Assembly: GCA_965659675.1 (NCBI GenBank)
Contig: CBFHWY010000028.1
Coordinates: 1 to 32,554 of the forward strand
DNA length: 32,554 bases
Reading direction: 5' to 3'
Source of the DNA: CBFHWY01 sp965659675
Lineage (GTDB): Bacteria > Bacteroidota > Bacteroidia > Flavobacteriales_G > Salibacteraceae
Position numbers and translations under genes: made by a program. Under the pieces are notes generated by a model that saw nothing but the letters and a program-made list of their open reading frames with translations, did not search any database and was not told the origin of the DNA. Positions 14,209-22,311 of the stretch are shown here, piece after piece (the stretch's first letter is position 1; each line of letters starts with the position of its first letter).

Positions 14209-14969
14209 GTACTGATAACGGAGGGGTAGAATACAGCATCAAAGAGGGAGTAGCACGCATTGAATTTTGGCATCCAAAAAGTAATTCACTTCCCGGTGCA
14301 GTGTTGGCAAAATTGGCGTCAACCATTGAGGATCTTGGAAGAAATGTAGATGCCAAAGTGATCATTCTGAGCAGTAAAGGTGAGCGTGCCTTTTGTGCTG
14401 GTGCTTCTTTTGATGAGTTGATTTCAATTGAAGATTTCGACACTGGAAAAGAGTTCTTCATGGGCTTTGCAAGAGTGATCAATGCGGCACGGAAGTGTCC
14501 AAAACTCATTATCGGCCGAGTACAGGGAAAAGCTGTCGGAGGAGGTGTCGGGATGGCATCAGCGAGCGACTACTGTTTCGCCACTAAATATGCATCCGTT
14601 AAGCTATCTGAACTCGCTATTGGTATTGGACCCTTTGTTGTTGGCCCTGCTGTCGAGCGGAAAGTAGGGCTATCGGCAATGAGTGAACTAGCCATTAATG
14701 CCACTGAATGGCGAGATGCCAATTGGGCAAAGGAAAAGGGACTTTACACAGATACCTTTGATGATGCCGCCCATATGGATGAAGCCATTTCTGAGCTAGC
14801 CAATAAACTTGTGAATAGCAACCCCGAGGCCATGGCACTGCTAAAGAAAGTCTTTTGGGAGGGTTGTGAGCATTTGGGTCAACTTTTGGAGGAACGAGCA
14901 GCCATGAGCGGAAAACTGGTCCTTTCAGATTTCACAAGAAACGCGATCAACGCCTTCAAATCAAGATAA
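14205..14969 (+). CDS. Enoyl-CoA hydratase/isomerase (crotonase) family protein
   Basis: A 254-residue crotonase-fold enzyme. The acyl-CoA oxyanion-hole elements are visible: GERAFCAGASFDEL and GKAVGGGVGMASASDYCFA. The catalytic glutamate corresponding to rat ECH Glu164 is present in LSELAIGIGP, but the position of Glu144 is glycine (GGGVG instead of GGGCE). The GGGVG form is common in methylglutaconyl-CoA hydratase-like (LiuC/AUH) and other divergent members, so an enzyme acting on a branched or otherwise unusual acyl-CoA is more likely than classical beta-oxidation. It is translationally coupled to the ABM-fold gene. Its stop codon lies one base from the stop of the convergent PBP4-type gene. 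Confidence 0.86.
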   Translation: MSTDNGGVEYSIKEGVARIEFWHPKSNSLPGAVLAKLASTIEDLGRNVDAKVIILSSKGERAFCAGASFDELISIEDFDTGKEFFMGFARVINAARKCPKLIIGRVQGKAVGGGVGMASASDYCFATKYASVKLSELAIGIGPFVVGPAVERKVGLSAMSELAINATEWRDANWAKEKGLYTDTFDDAAHMDEAISELANKLVNSNPEAMALLKKVFWEGCEHLGQLLEERAAMSGKLVLSDFTRNAINAFKSR

Positions 14970-14970
14970 A

Positions 14971-16401
14971 CTAATTCTCATAGAGGATCAGCATTAGTTC
15001 TTCCAGAGCCTTTTTCATTTGATAGCCTGTCTTACCCTTGTCATTGATGATCATGGCAAATGAATATTGCTTTTCAGGACTTTCTATGTATCCTGCATAT
15101 GACCTTACCCCTTTGAAGGAACCACTTTTGGCGAAGACCCTCCCTTCGGCTTCAGTTCCTTTTAGCATTGAAGCCAAGGACCCGGAACGTCCTGCCTGGG
15201 GTAATGAAGCCTTATACAACTGGTAAAAGTCTGCATCCTTCGCTTTATTCAACAAGGAGGTTAGCGTTTTCGCCGTTAGCTTATTGTCTCTTGACAGCCC
15301 ACTTCCATCATATAAGATCAGGTTTGAGCTATCTAGCCCCGCCTTTGAAAGAAGTTCTTTGTATCTGTGTGGCAGAGCTCTATATGTGAACTCATTAAAC
15401 TCCTTCTGGCAAACGTGCATGATGAACTGTTCAGCAAATAAATTGATGCTCTTCATATTTGTCCAGTAAGCCAGGTCTTTTAACTGCTCTCCTTCATCCG
15501 CCCAAAGCAATTTGAAATTTTGGACTTTCTTTTGGTCCGTGGTTCGAGGAAGTCCGGAAACCTGAATGCCTGACTTCTGGAAATGTTTACGCAGATCCTC
15601 AGCGAGCTGCAATTCGGGGTTTGGGAGGCTCGCTTTAACAACAAAGTCTTTTTTGTGCGGGGGAAGGCTGCCGGTCATTTTCCTGTGCATCTCATATGGT
15701 GCCCCATAGATGTAGCAGTTATCGTAATTGATATTCTCAACCCTAACTTCACCGCTCAGTTCGACCTTATATGGAATTGGATGAGTATACTTTAACTTCG
15801 CTTTAGTACCCACTTTAGCTGTTCGAAAGTGTAGCTCAAAAAGATTGTCGTTGTAGCTTAATGCGTGACTTCCAGCTCCGTAGTAGTTTCCGATATCATC
15901 TTCTGACCAGCTAGAAGGAATGATACTATCCATATCCCAGGTTCCATAACAAATGATGTCACCTTGTATTTTACCTATCCCTTTTCTTTCTAAGTTTTCA
16001 GCCCATTCTTCGATAAAGTCGTGGTTGAAATACCTCGAGCCCAGACTCATGTCTCCAAAGCCCATGACATGCAAATTCCCAATTAAAGTGCTGTCGATGA
16101 TCTCTCCGTCATGCCCTACCCAGGTGGAGAAGCGCTTTTCCGGCGAAAAAGTATTAAGCACAAGGAAACTTGAGATCAGCTTTTGAGTAGACGCAGGAGT
16201 CATCATTTCTTCTGAGCGAAACTCAAAAATTGGATCAGCAGAAGAAAGTTCTGTGAATGAAACTGCGATCGACTCATCGCTCAGATCATGTCTTTCTTTC
16301 CACTCTGAGAACCTGCGTTCCAAATCCTGGGCAGAAGCCAGAGAAGTCCAGAGGAGAAGTAAACTAAGGACGATAATGTATGCTCTTGAGCTGAAGCTCA
16401 T
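14971..16401 (-). CDS. dacB: D-alanyl-D-alanine carboxypeptidase/endopeptidase (PBP4, S13 family)
   Basis: This 476-residue periplasmic penicillin-binding protein trims or cleaves peptidoglycan cross-links. The ATG at 16401 is preferred because a signal peptide (SSRAYIIVLSLLLLWTSLAS, then AQ) follows it at once; an upstream ATG (16452) adds 17 non-signal residues and deepens overlap with the gene before. The active-site motifs of family S13 are present: SxxK as S71-T-Q-K74, SxN as KSINLFAE, and KTG as AKSGSFKG (KSG form), plus YDGSGLSRDN. It lies in an operon after a GT-C glycosyltransferase gene, overlapping it by 38 bp, which suggests an envelope-related unit. Confidence 0.92.
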   Translation of the reverse strand: MSFSSRAYIIVLSLLLLWTSLASAQDLERRFSEWKERHDLSDESIAVSFTELSSADPIFEFRSEEMMTPASTQKLISSFLVLNTFSPEKRFSTWVGHDGEIIDSTLIGNLHVMGFGDMSLGSRYFNHDFIEEWAENLERKGIGKIQGDIICYGTWDMDSIIPSSWSEDDIGNYYGAGSHALSYNDNLFELHFRTAKVGTKAKLKYTHPIPYKVELSGEVRVENINYDNCYIYGAPYEMHRKMTGSLPPHKKDFVVKASLPNPELQLAEDLRKHFQKSGIQVSGLPRTTDQKKVQNFKLLWADEGEQLKDLAYWTNMKSINLFAEQFIMHVCQKEFNEFTYRALPHRYKELLSKAGLDSSNLILYDGSGLSRDNKLTAKTLTSLLNKAKDADFYQLYKASLPQAGRSGSLASMLKGTEAEGRVFAKSGSFKGVRSYAGYIESPEKQYSFAMIINDKGKTGYQMKKALEELMLILYEN

Positions 16402-18238
16402 AATCTGTTTTCTTGGGATTCCACAAATACAGTTCCATTGTTTCTTGCTCATCAGCTGATCTGCTTATGAGACTTGGGGCGTAGGGTTTCACTTTGTAAT
16501 ACCTGGTCCTCTCACCACTATTCATCACCCAATAAAGCTCTTGATCTGCGGGCTCCAGCTCAGTATGTTTTAAGAGCATACGATCCGTACTCAATTCCAT
16601 GTGAAATGAAAATTCTTCACTTCCGCGGAATACTAGACCCTCATTGATTTCTAAAACTTCATTGTTGGAGGACTTTAGGATCGCGCTCAGATCTTTTGAC
16701 CTGAACTGTGCACTCTGAGCCATACCATAAAACTCAAGTCCACTTGAGTTTGAGCGCTTTCTTTGGTATAAACTGAGTTTTCCATTTCCGGCAAGGAAGC
16801 TAAACTCCTCCTTGATGGACGGCTTATATAGCAACACCTCTGTTGGGTAATACTGGTCTTGAAGGATCAAATGATCAGCATCATTTAAGAGAAGTTCATT
16901 CAGGCTAGAATCATTTGTGTTGACAGTCACGAAGCCTTTTCGATTTGCCAGGATCAAAGGTAAATTGCTAGTGTATGCATCTGGGATCAAAACTCTTGTA
17001 TCCCTGCTGATATGATCATCAAGCCACTCAGCAGAACCTAAAAAATTCTTGTAAGTCACTTCATTTCGATTCCAAAAACCAGATTCTGATCTTTCCTGGA
17101 TCAATATCAAACTCGAAATTGACCAAAACACCACAGCGGCAAGCCCAATACCACCGAGCAGCTTCTCTATTCTTGGACTATCCTTTCGAAACCTCGTGTA
17201 GTAGTTTAAAATCAGAATAAAGATCAAGGGAAAGAATGCATCGGCAAAATAGTAGTCGTGATGCTCAAACTGCCTCAACATGAGGATGAGATAAACAAAA
17301 GAAGAGATAAGGATAAATTGTTGCATGAACCGCAAGTCCTTTGATCTGGGCTCCACTCCCTTTCGTTGCCAAATATGAACCCCAAAAAGAAGCATGAACC
17401 AGGCGTATTGAATGCTTGAAAAGAAATCGAAACGCCATTTGCCGTAGATCAAAATCAGGCCATCAACAAATTCTTCAAAATTGGACGGAGGCATAATGGC
17501 ACTTAAAAAAGCTGTTCCATACTCCACTTTGAGATACTCAGACCAGAGGTTCCAAAGCAGAAAAACTCCGGGTATCAGCATAAAATAGGCATCTGCACGT
17601 TGCAAACTTCGATACTTCTTCCAGTGCATATAGATCATTGCCATGAGAATTGCAGCAGTATGAAGGATATAAGGCTTTCGGATCAAGCAAGCCAGGGCTA
17701 AAAAGACAATAGAGAGCCAGAGTGATTTGGCCTGATCTTCTTTGAAATACCTCAGGAGAAAATAGATTCCGATCAGAAAAAGGCTCAGCGATGGAATGGA
17801 TGGAATTGACCCAGACGCATAGTATGCTAACATAGGAGAGAAGATAAATGCACCCGAAGTGATCTCTCTCCCAATTTCATTGATCTCGAGCAAGCGTGAC
17901 ATTTTTCGAATACTCAAGAAACCCAGGAACATCAGCACCAAACTCAAAAATTGAAGAAAGAAAGGGCTCTTGATGCCAGAGATAAACATTGGAATGGCGG
18001 CGAGATATTCGATCAGGGGAAGGTCACCTGCAGTAATGCCCTCTTTCGTTGCCAAATTGTAGGTGCAGGGATGAAAAAGGTCCAGCCCATTATCCACATA
18101 ACAGTAGCTGAGAGCTATTCGATCACTTTGCGTCCAGGCATGAGTATGAACCGGATAATCACCCAGGCGATCTGCGTGTAATAAAAATACAGCGAGAGTT
18201 AAAAACCCGAACCAAAAAGACCTGAATAATTTGGTCAT
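16364..18238 (-). CDS. GT-C family membrane glycosyltransferase (ArnT/PMT-like)
   Basis: A 624-residue polytopic inner-membrane protein. A first membrane helix (SFWFGFLTLAVFLL) leads into a periplasmic loop, HTHAWTQSDRIALSYCY, with an aspartate placed as in the catalytic first loop of GT-C enzymes (GT39/GT83). About ten further hydrophobic segments follow to about residue 400, including LSLFLIGIYFLLRYF and AFFPLIFILILNYY. The last about 200 residues form a soluble domain. Enzymes of this class move a sugar from a polyprenyl-phosphate donor to protein, lipid A or another lipid-linked glycan. Donor and acceptor cannot be named here. The downstream PBP4-type gene suggests envelope assembly. Confidence 0.75.
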   Translation of the reverse strand: MTKLFRSFWFGFLTLAVFLLHADRLGDYPVHTHAWTQSDRIALSYCYVDNGLDLFHPCTYNLATKEGITAGDLPLIEYLAAIPMFISGIKSPFFLQFLSLVLMFLGFLSIRKMSRLLEINEIGREITSGAFIFSPMLAYYASGSIPSIPSLSLFLIGIYFLLRYFKEDQAKSLWLSIVFLALACLIRKPYILHTAAILMAMIYMHWKKYRSLQRADAYFMLIPGVFLLWNLWSEYLKVEYGTAFLSAIMPPSNFEEFVDGLILIYGKWRFDFFSSIQYAWFMLLFGVHIWQRKGVEPRSKDLRFMQQFILISSFVYLILMLRQFEHHDYYFADAFFPLIFILILNYYTRFRKDSPRIEKLLGGIGLAAVVFWSISSLILIQERSESGFWNRNEVTYKNFLGSAEWLDDHISRDTRVLIPDAYTSNLPLILANRKGFVTVNTNDSSLNELLLNDADHLILQDQYYPTEVLLYKPSIKEEFSFLAGNGKLSLYQRKRSNSSGLEFYGMAQSAQFRSKDLSAILKSSNNEVLEINEGLVFRGSEEFSFHMELSTDRMLLKHTELEPADQELYWVMNSGERTRYYKVKPYAPSLISRSADEQETMELYLWNPKKTDYELQLKSIHYRP

Positions 18239-18269
18239 GCTTCAAAATAAAGCTAATTCGTTGGTCTTT

Positions 18270-18503
18270 TTAACCTAAATCAAGGTCAACATAATCTTTG
18301 AGCGCCTTTTCCTGATCACTCAATTCTATCCAATAGATCTGATTTAAGCCTAATTTCTTCCAAACCTCAACAAAGAGTTCTCCAGTGTAGTGAAGGTCTA
18401 CACGGAAGCCACGATAGCTTCTGCTAGCGATATAGAATTTCATGTCCTCCAGATATTCCCAGCGCTTTTGTAAGGAGGAATTTTGGAATTCCTCGCTAGT
18501 CAT
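18270..18503 (-). CDS. Hypothetical protein, 77 residues
   Basis: I do not recognise this family with certainty. The ATG at 18503 is chosen because it overlaps the stop of the preceding small gene by one base (TAATG), a typical coupling; an upstream in-frame ATG (18539) lies inside that gene. The product is soluble, with a mix of acidic and aromatic residues (LQKRWEYLEDMKFYIASRSY, YTGELFVEVWKKLG). It has no signal peptide and no metal or nucleotide motif. It is the second gene of a minus-strand run leading to the glycosyltransferase. Confidence 0.68.
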   Translation of the reverse strand: MTSEEFQNSSLQKRWEYLEDMKFYIASRSYRGFRVDLHYTGELFVEVWKKLGLNQIYWIELSDQEKALKDYVDLDLG

Positions 18504-18679
18504 TATAGCACGAATTTGAAGAGCATAATGACGAGACAAACCAGGAAAACCAGCATAGAGATACGGTTCATACCGTGCATCATTTTGAGGTTGACATTCT
18601 TTGTATCGTTTTTCCTAAACATGGTGAGCGGATTGGCGTAGTAAGCCATCCTTGACCAAAAACCCTTGTTTGAACTCAT
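18503..18679 (-). CDS. Small single-pass membrane protein, 58 residues
   Basis: A 58-residue frame starting MSSNKGFWSRMAYYANPLTM, with a basic middle (MFRKNDTKNVNLKMMHGMNR) and a C-terminal membrane helix (SMLVFLVCLVIMLFKFVL). It ends TAATG, overlapping the next start, and a TACATTTG promoter box lies 4 nt before its ATG. Both facts argue for a real gene. It recalls the small conserved Bacteroidota membrane proteins annotated as DUF6728, but I hold that family name loosely. A topology with the N-terminus in the cytoplasm fits the positive charges. Its function is unknown. Confidence 0.72.
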   Translation of the reverse strand: MSSNKGFWSRMAYYANPLTMFRKNDTKNVNLKMMHGMNRISMLVFLVCLVIMLFKFVL

Positions 18680-18683
18680 ATTT

Positions 18684-18691
18684 CAAATGTA
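18684..18691 (-). promoter_or_regulatory. TAnnTTTG -7 box for the minus-strand membrane-protein operon
   Basis: On the minus strand TACATTTG ends 4 nt before the ATG at 18679, again implying a leaderless mRNA. It supports reading 18679 to 14971 as one transcription unit. Confidence 0.5.
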
Positions 18692-18760
18692 ACAAATTAA
18701 GCCGCAAGAGGTTTTGAATTAGCCTGAATCGTTTGGAATATGTTAGTTTTATGATTCAAT

Positions 18761-18943
18761 ATGGAAAAGGAACAATGGGTCTTCTTCTTTTTGATGTGTG
18801 CTTCCGTAGCTGCAGCTTTTCTTGCTTATACGGTGGCCTACCGAAAAGAAAAGCAAATGACATGGAAACACCCTCGCATTCTTGTTGAGGCCTTTTTATC
18901 GCTGTTGTTCTTAGTTATTGCGGGTATAATTAATATGCAATGA
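18761..18943 (+). CDS. Small two-helix membrane protein, 60 residues
   Basis: This 60-residue protein has two hydrophobic segments, FFFLMCASVAAAFLAYTVAY and AFLSLLFLVIAGIINM, separated by a charged loop (RKEKQMTWKHPR). There is no known catalytic motif and I cannot name the family. It begins a three-gene operon: its stop is one base from the next start, which in turn ends one base from the transporter gene. A near-consensus -7 box (TAGTTTTA at 18744-18751) lies upstream. It may assist the transporter, but only position supports that. Confidence 0.72.
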   Translation: MEKEQWVFFFLMCASVAAAFLAYTVAYRKEKQMTWKHPRILVEAFLSLLFLVIAGIINMQ

Positions 18944-18944
18944 A

Positions 18945-19118
18945 ATGAGTGAAAGAACCTATGTACGTTATCAAAATCAGATCGTACGAAATGGAATTGG
19001 CTTTGGAACTGCACTGGCCATAGCTATTTCATGGTCTGTCAATAAAAGCATTCTTTGGGCAATTATTCATGGGATCTTTTCATGGCTCTACGTCATATAT
19101 TATGCCCTAAGCAGATAA
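18945..19118 (+). CDS. Small membrane protein, 57 residues
   Basis: A 57-residue frame, MSERTYVRYQNQIVRNGIGF followed by two hydrophobic stretches (GTALAIAISWSVN; ILWAIIHGIFSWLYVIYYAL). The ISW...SILWAIIHGIFSWLYVIYYA pattern resembles small conserved bacterial membrane proteins with two short helices. Spacing supports expression: the ATG follows the previous stop by one base, and its stop (19116-19118) is one base from the transporter ATG. No function can be assigned. Confidence 0.75.
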   Translation: MSERTYVRYQNQIVRNGIGFGTALAIAISWSVNKSILWAIIHGIFSWLYVIYYALSR

Positions 19119-19119
19119 T

Positions 19120-20196
19120 ATGGAGGAAAAGTTCACATTTGATCGGGTCGTCAGACTAAGCATAGGAGCACTCATCCTCTTCGGTTTGTTTTGGGTCCTC
19201 AAAGAATTGAGTGACGTTCTCCTTCCCTTTTTTGTAGCCCTCCTGATCGCATACCTGCTTAATCCTATAGTAAGTTGGATCCAAAAAGGCGTAAAAAAGC
19301 GAATTCTGGCTATCATCATTACCATGATCTTGTTGGCCGGGGTATTAACTGGACTTTGGTTTTTGGTTGTGCCTGCCTTGTCTGAGGAATTCCTTGTGTT
19401 GGAAAAATGGCTGGCTCAGGTTTCATCCAACATAGAAAAGACGAGCCCAAGTTTAAAACAGATGGAACTGTGGATCCTACAGTATGTGGAAATAGACCAG
19501 ATCAAAAGTCTGATGTCGGCTCAAAACCTTCAGTCAGTTGGAGAACAGGTCCTACCAGAAATATGGAATTCATTGGGTAACGTGATCGGCTTTCTCCTTG
19601 GGCTTTTGGGACTGGTCGCTGTTCTTCTGTACCTCTTCTTTATACTTCTTGACTTTAACAAATTTGCTGATCATTGGAAGGATTACCTTCCTCCGAAGTG
19701 GAAAGAACCAATTGTTGAGCTTGCGGATGACCTCGAGGAAGGAATGCGCGCATATTTCAGGCAACAATCAAAGATCGTACTCGTCGTAGGCATTCTTTCT
19801 GCTATTGGCTTTAAGATTATCGGCCTTCCACTGGCTATTACACTGGGTCTTTTTATTGGACTATTAAATTATGTACCATACCTGCAAATCGTAGGTATTT
19901 TGCCCTGTACCCTTGCAGCGGCATTGTTGAGTGTAAAGACCGGTGGGAATTTCTGGATGATCATGTTGTGGGTTTTGATTGTATTTGCTGTTGTGCAGGC
20001 AATTCAGGAAGCTGTACTGATCCCCAAATTAATGGGGAATATCACAGGTTTTAGTCCTGCTATCATTCTTTTATCGCTTTCTATTTGGGGAGCACTTCTG
20101 GGAATTACTGGAGTGATCATTGCCCTACCTGTTACGACGATCATCGTTTCATATTACAAGCGCTTCGTATTAAAAGCTTCAAGTCAGGAAAGCTAG
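19120..20196 (+). CDS. AI-2E family transporter (PF01594-type membrane protein)
   Basis: A 358-residue inner-membrane protein with the layout of the AI-2E exporter/permease superfamily: two or three N-terminal helices (VLLPFFVALLIAYLLNPIVS; ILAIIITMILLAGVL), a central soluble region (about 85-150), then a helix group with PLAITLGLFIGLLNYVPYLQ and the C-terminal GFSPAIILLSLSIWGALLG-ITGVIIALP signature. Members have been linked to autoinducer-2 export or to Na+(Li+)/H+ antiport, so the substrate must be left open. It is the last gene of a tight operon with two tiny membrane proteins. Confidence 0.9.
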   Translation: MEEKFTFDRVVRLSIGALILFGLFWVLKELSDVLLPFFVALLIAYLLNPIVSWIQKGVKKRILAIIITMILLAGVLTGLWFLVVPALSEEFLVLEKWLAQVSSNIEKTSPSLKQMELWILQYVEIDQIKSLMSAQNLQSVGEQVLPEIWNSLGNVIGFLLGLLGLVAVLLYLFFILLDFNKFADHWKDYLPPKWKEPIVELADDLEEGMRAYFRQQSKIVLVVGILSAIGFKIIGLPLAITLGLFIGLLNYVPYLQIVGILPCTLAAALLSVKTGGNFWMIMLWVLIVFAVVQAIQEAVLIPKLMGNITGFSPAIILLSLSIWGALLGITGVIIALPVTTIIVSYYKRFVLKASSQES

Positions 20197-20252
20197 CAAA
20201 CTCTAAAGTTCACTTTTTCGAATGATCCAAAGAGATGAGCATGAACTAAGCG

Positions 20253-20260
20253 TAGATTTG
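20253..20260 (+). promoter_or_regulatory. TAnnTTTG -7 box for uvrB
   Basis: TAGATTTG matches the consensus and ends 10 nt before the uvrB ATG, giving a very short leader. No LexA-type palindrome is apparent in the 74-bp gap. Confidence 0.5.
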
Positions 20261-20270
20261 CCTTAGATCT

Positions 20271-22304
20271 ATGGATTTCGAACTAGTATCAGAATTTGAC
20301 CCAACAGGAGATCAACCTGAGGCAATACGTCAGCTTGTAGAAGGCATAAATGACAATCAGCGTTTTCAGACCTTGCTTGGGGTGACAGGATCTGGAAAGA
20401 CCTTTACCATGGCCAATGTGATAAAGGAGGTAAAAAAACCAACACTGATCCTCAGCCACAATAAGACCCTAGCTGCTCAGCTTTACGGTGAGTTTAAGCA
20501 ATTCTTCCCGAACAATGCGGTCGAGTATTTTGTGAGTTATTACGACTATTATCAACCTGAAGCCTATATTCCTGTTTCCGACACCTACATTGAGAAGGAT
20601 CTTTCGATCAATGATGAGATCGACAAGCTGCGCTTAAGTGCTACTTCTTCACTTTTGAGCGGCAGACGCGATGTGATCGTGGTGTCATCTGTTTCGTGCA
20701 TTTACGGTATTGGAAACCCGAACTCCTTTGGAGAGAATATGATCGAAATTGAACAGGGTCAGGTGATATCAAGAAATAAATTGCTGCACCAGTTTGTGGA
20801 GGCCTTGTACTCGAGAGCCGGACACAGTTTTGATCGAGGAACATTTAGGGTGAACGGCGATACCGTTGATATCTTCCTGGCCTATGGCGATATGGGGTTC
20901 AGGATCACCTTTTGGGGTGATGAGATCGAAAGTATCGAGTCAATTGATCCCCATAACAATCAGGTAATTGAGCCTTATCAAAAAGCGACCATCTATCCAG
21001 CCAATATATTCGTCACCACAAAAGAGATTCTGCAGGGTTCCATTAAGAAAATTCAATACGATCTGGTTGAACAGGTGGAGTATTTCGAGGATATTGGGAA
21101 AAGACTTGAGGCGAAGCGCTTAAATGAGAGGGTCAACTATGACCTGGAAATGATGCGCGAATTGGGCTATTGTTCAGGTATTGAAAATTACTCGAGATAC
21201 TTTGATGGAAGAGAACCTGGTTCCCGACCTTTTTGTCTGCTCGACTATTTCCCAGACGACTACCTGATGATGATCGACGAGAGCCATGTTACCGTGCCTC
21301 AGATCAGAGGTATGTATGGTGGAGACAGAGCGCGGAAAGTAAATCTGGTTGAATATGGTTTTCGTTTGCCTGCTGCGATGGATAATCGTCCATTGAAGTT
21401 CGAAGAATTCGAAGGTCTGCAAAATCAGGTCGTATACGTAAGTGCTACCCCTGCTGACTATGAGTTAAGGGCTAGTGAAGGTGTGGTAGTTGAACAGGTC
21501 ATACGTCCAACAGGGCTCCTGGATCCAGTTATTGAGATACGTCCATGCGCCAATCAGGTAGATGATCTTTTGGAAGAAGTGAGGATTCGCGTAGAAAAAG
21601 ATGAGCGTGTTTTGGTCACTACCCTTACCAAACGCATGGCTGAGGAGTTAAGTAAATATATGACCAAGCTCGATTTCCGCTGTCGATATATCCACTCTGA
21701 TGTGGATACCCTGGAACGCGTTGAGATCCTCCGTCAGCTTCGACTTGGAATGTTTGATGTGCTCATTGGGATCAATCTTTTGAGGGAAGGCCTTGATCTG
21801 CCTGAAGTTTCGCTTGTAGCTATCATGGATGCCGATAAAGAAGGCTTTTTACGCTCTTCTGTATCGCTAACGCAAACTGTAGGTCGTGCTGCAAGAAACG
21901 TAAATGGTAGAGCAATCATGTATGCTGATAAGATCACAGACAGCATGCAAAATACCATTGATGAAACCAACCGAAGAAGAGAGAAGCAGGTAGAATACAA
22001 TCAAGAGCACGGCATTACCCCTACTCAGGTTAAAAAAGATCGAAATAAGATCATGATGCAAACCACTGTTGCTGGTGATCGTTCAAGAGAAACTCTTAAT
22101 CAGCAAACTCAGCAAGAGGAGAAAATGAGTGTTTCCGTTGCTGCTGAAGAACGCCTTGCCTACGCGGGTAAAGACGACCTAAAACAAATGATCGCCCAAA
22201 CCAAGACCATGATGGAAAAAGCAGCTAAGGAACTAGACTTTATTGAAGCTGCCAGACTCAGAGATGAGATGTTTGAGCTGCAAAAGCTACTGAAGAGCAA
22301 ATAG
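20271..22304 (+). CDS. uvrB: UvrABC excinuclease subunit B
   Basis: The 677-residue helicase-like damage-verification subunit of nucleotide excision repair; it receives lesions from UvrA and recruits UvrC. Walker A is GVTGSGKT (residues 37-44). The damage-clamping beta-hairpin is YYDYYQPEAYIPVSDTYIEK, the Walker B-like box is MMIDESHVT, and helicase motifs V and VI read GINLLREGLDLPE and QTVGRAARN. The C-terminal UVR motif (ELDFIEAARLRDEMFELQKL), which binds UvrC, is intact. Length and motifs are normal. It ends immediately against the stop codon of the convergent giant repeat gene. Confidence 0.98.
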   Translation: MDFELVSEFDPTGDQPEAIRQLVEGINDNQRFQTLLGVTGSGKTFTMANVIKEVKKPTLILSHNKTLAAQLYGEFKQFFPNNAVEYFVSYYDYYQPEAYIPVSDTYIEKDLSINDEIDKLRLSATSSLLSGRRDVIVVSSVSCIYGIGNPNSFGENMIEIEQGQVISRNKLLHQFVEALYSRAGHSFDRGTFRVNGDTVDIFLAYGDMGFRITFWGDEIESIESIDPHNNQVIEPYQKATIYPANIFVTTKEILQGSIKKIQYDLVEQVEYFEDIGKRLEAKRLNERVNYDLEMMRELGYCSGIENYSRYFDGREPGSRPFCLLDYFPDDYLMMIDESHVTVPQIRGMYGGDRARKVNLVEYGFRLPAAMDNRPLKFEEFEGLQNQVVYVSATPADYELRASEGVVVEQVIRPTGLLDPVIEIRPCANQVDDLLEEVRIRVEKDERVLVTTLTKRMAEELSKYMTKLDFRCRYIHSDVDTLERVEILRQLRLGMFDVLIGINLLREGLDLPEVSLVAIMDADKEGFLRSSVSLTQTVGRAARNVNGRAIMYADKITDSMQNTIDETNRRREKQVEYNQEHGITPTQVKKDRNKIMMQTTVAGDRSRETLNQQTQQEEKMSVSVAAEERLAYAGKDDLKQMIAQTKTMMEKAAKELDFIEAARLRDEMFELQKLLKSK

Positions 22305-22311
22305 CTATTTG
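22298..22311. other. Perfect 14-bp palindrome at the uvrB convergent junction
   Basis: CAAATAG|CTATTTG contains the TAG stop codons of both convergent genes with no base between them. There is no G/C-rich stem or T tract, so it is not a standard terminator. Confidence 0.9.
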
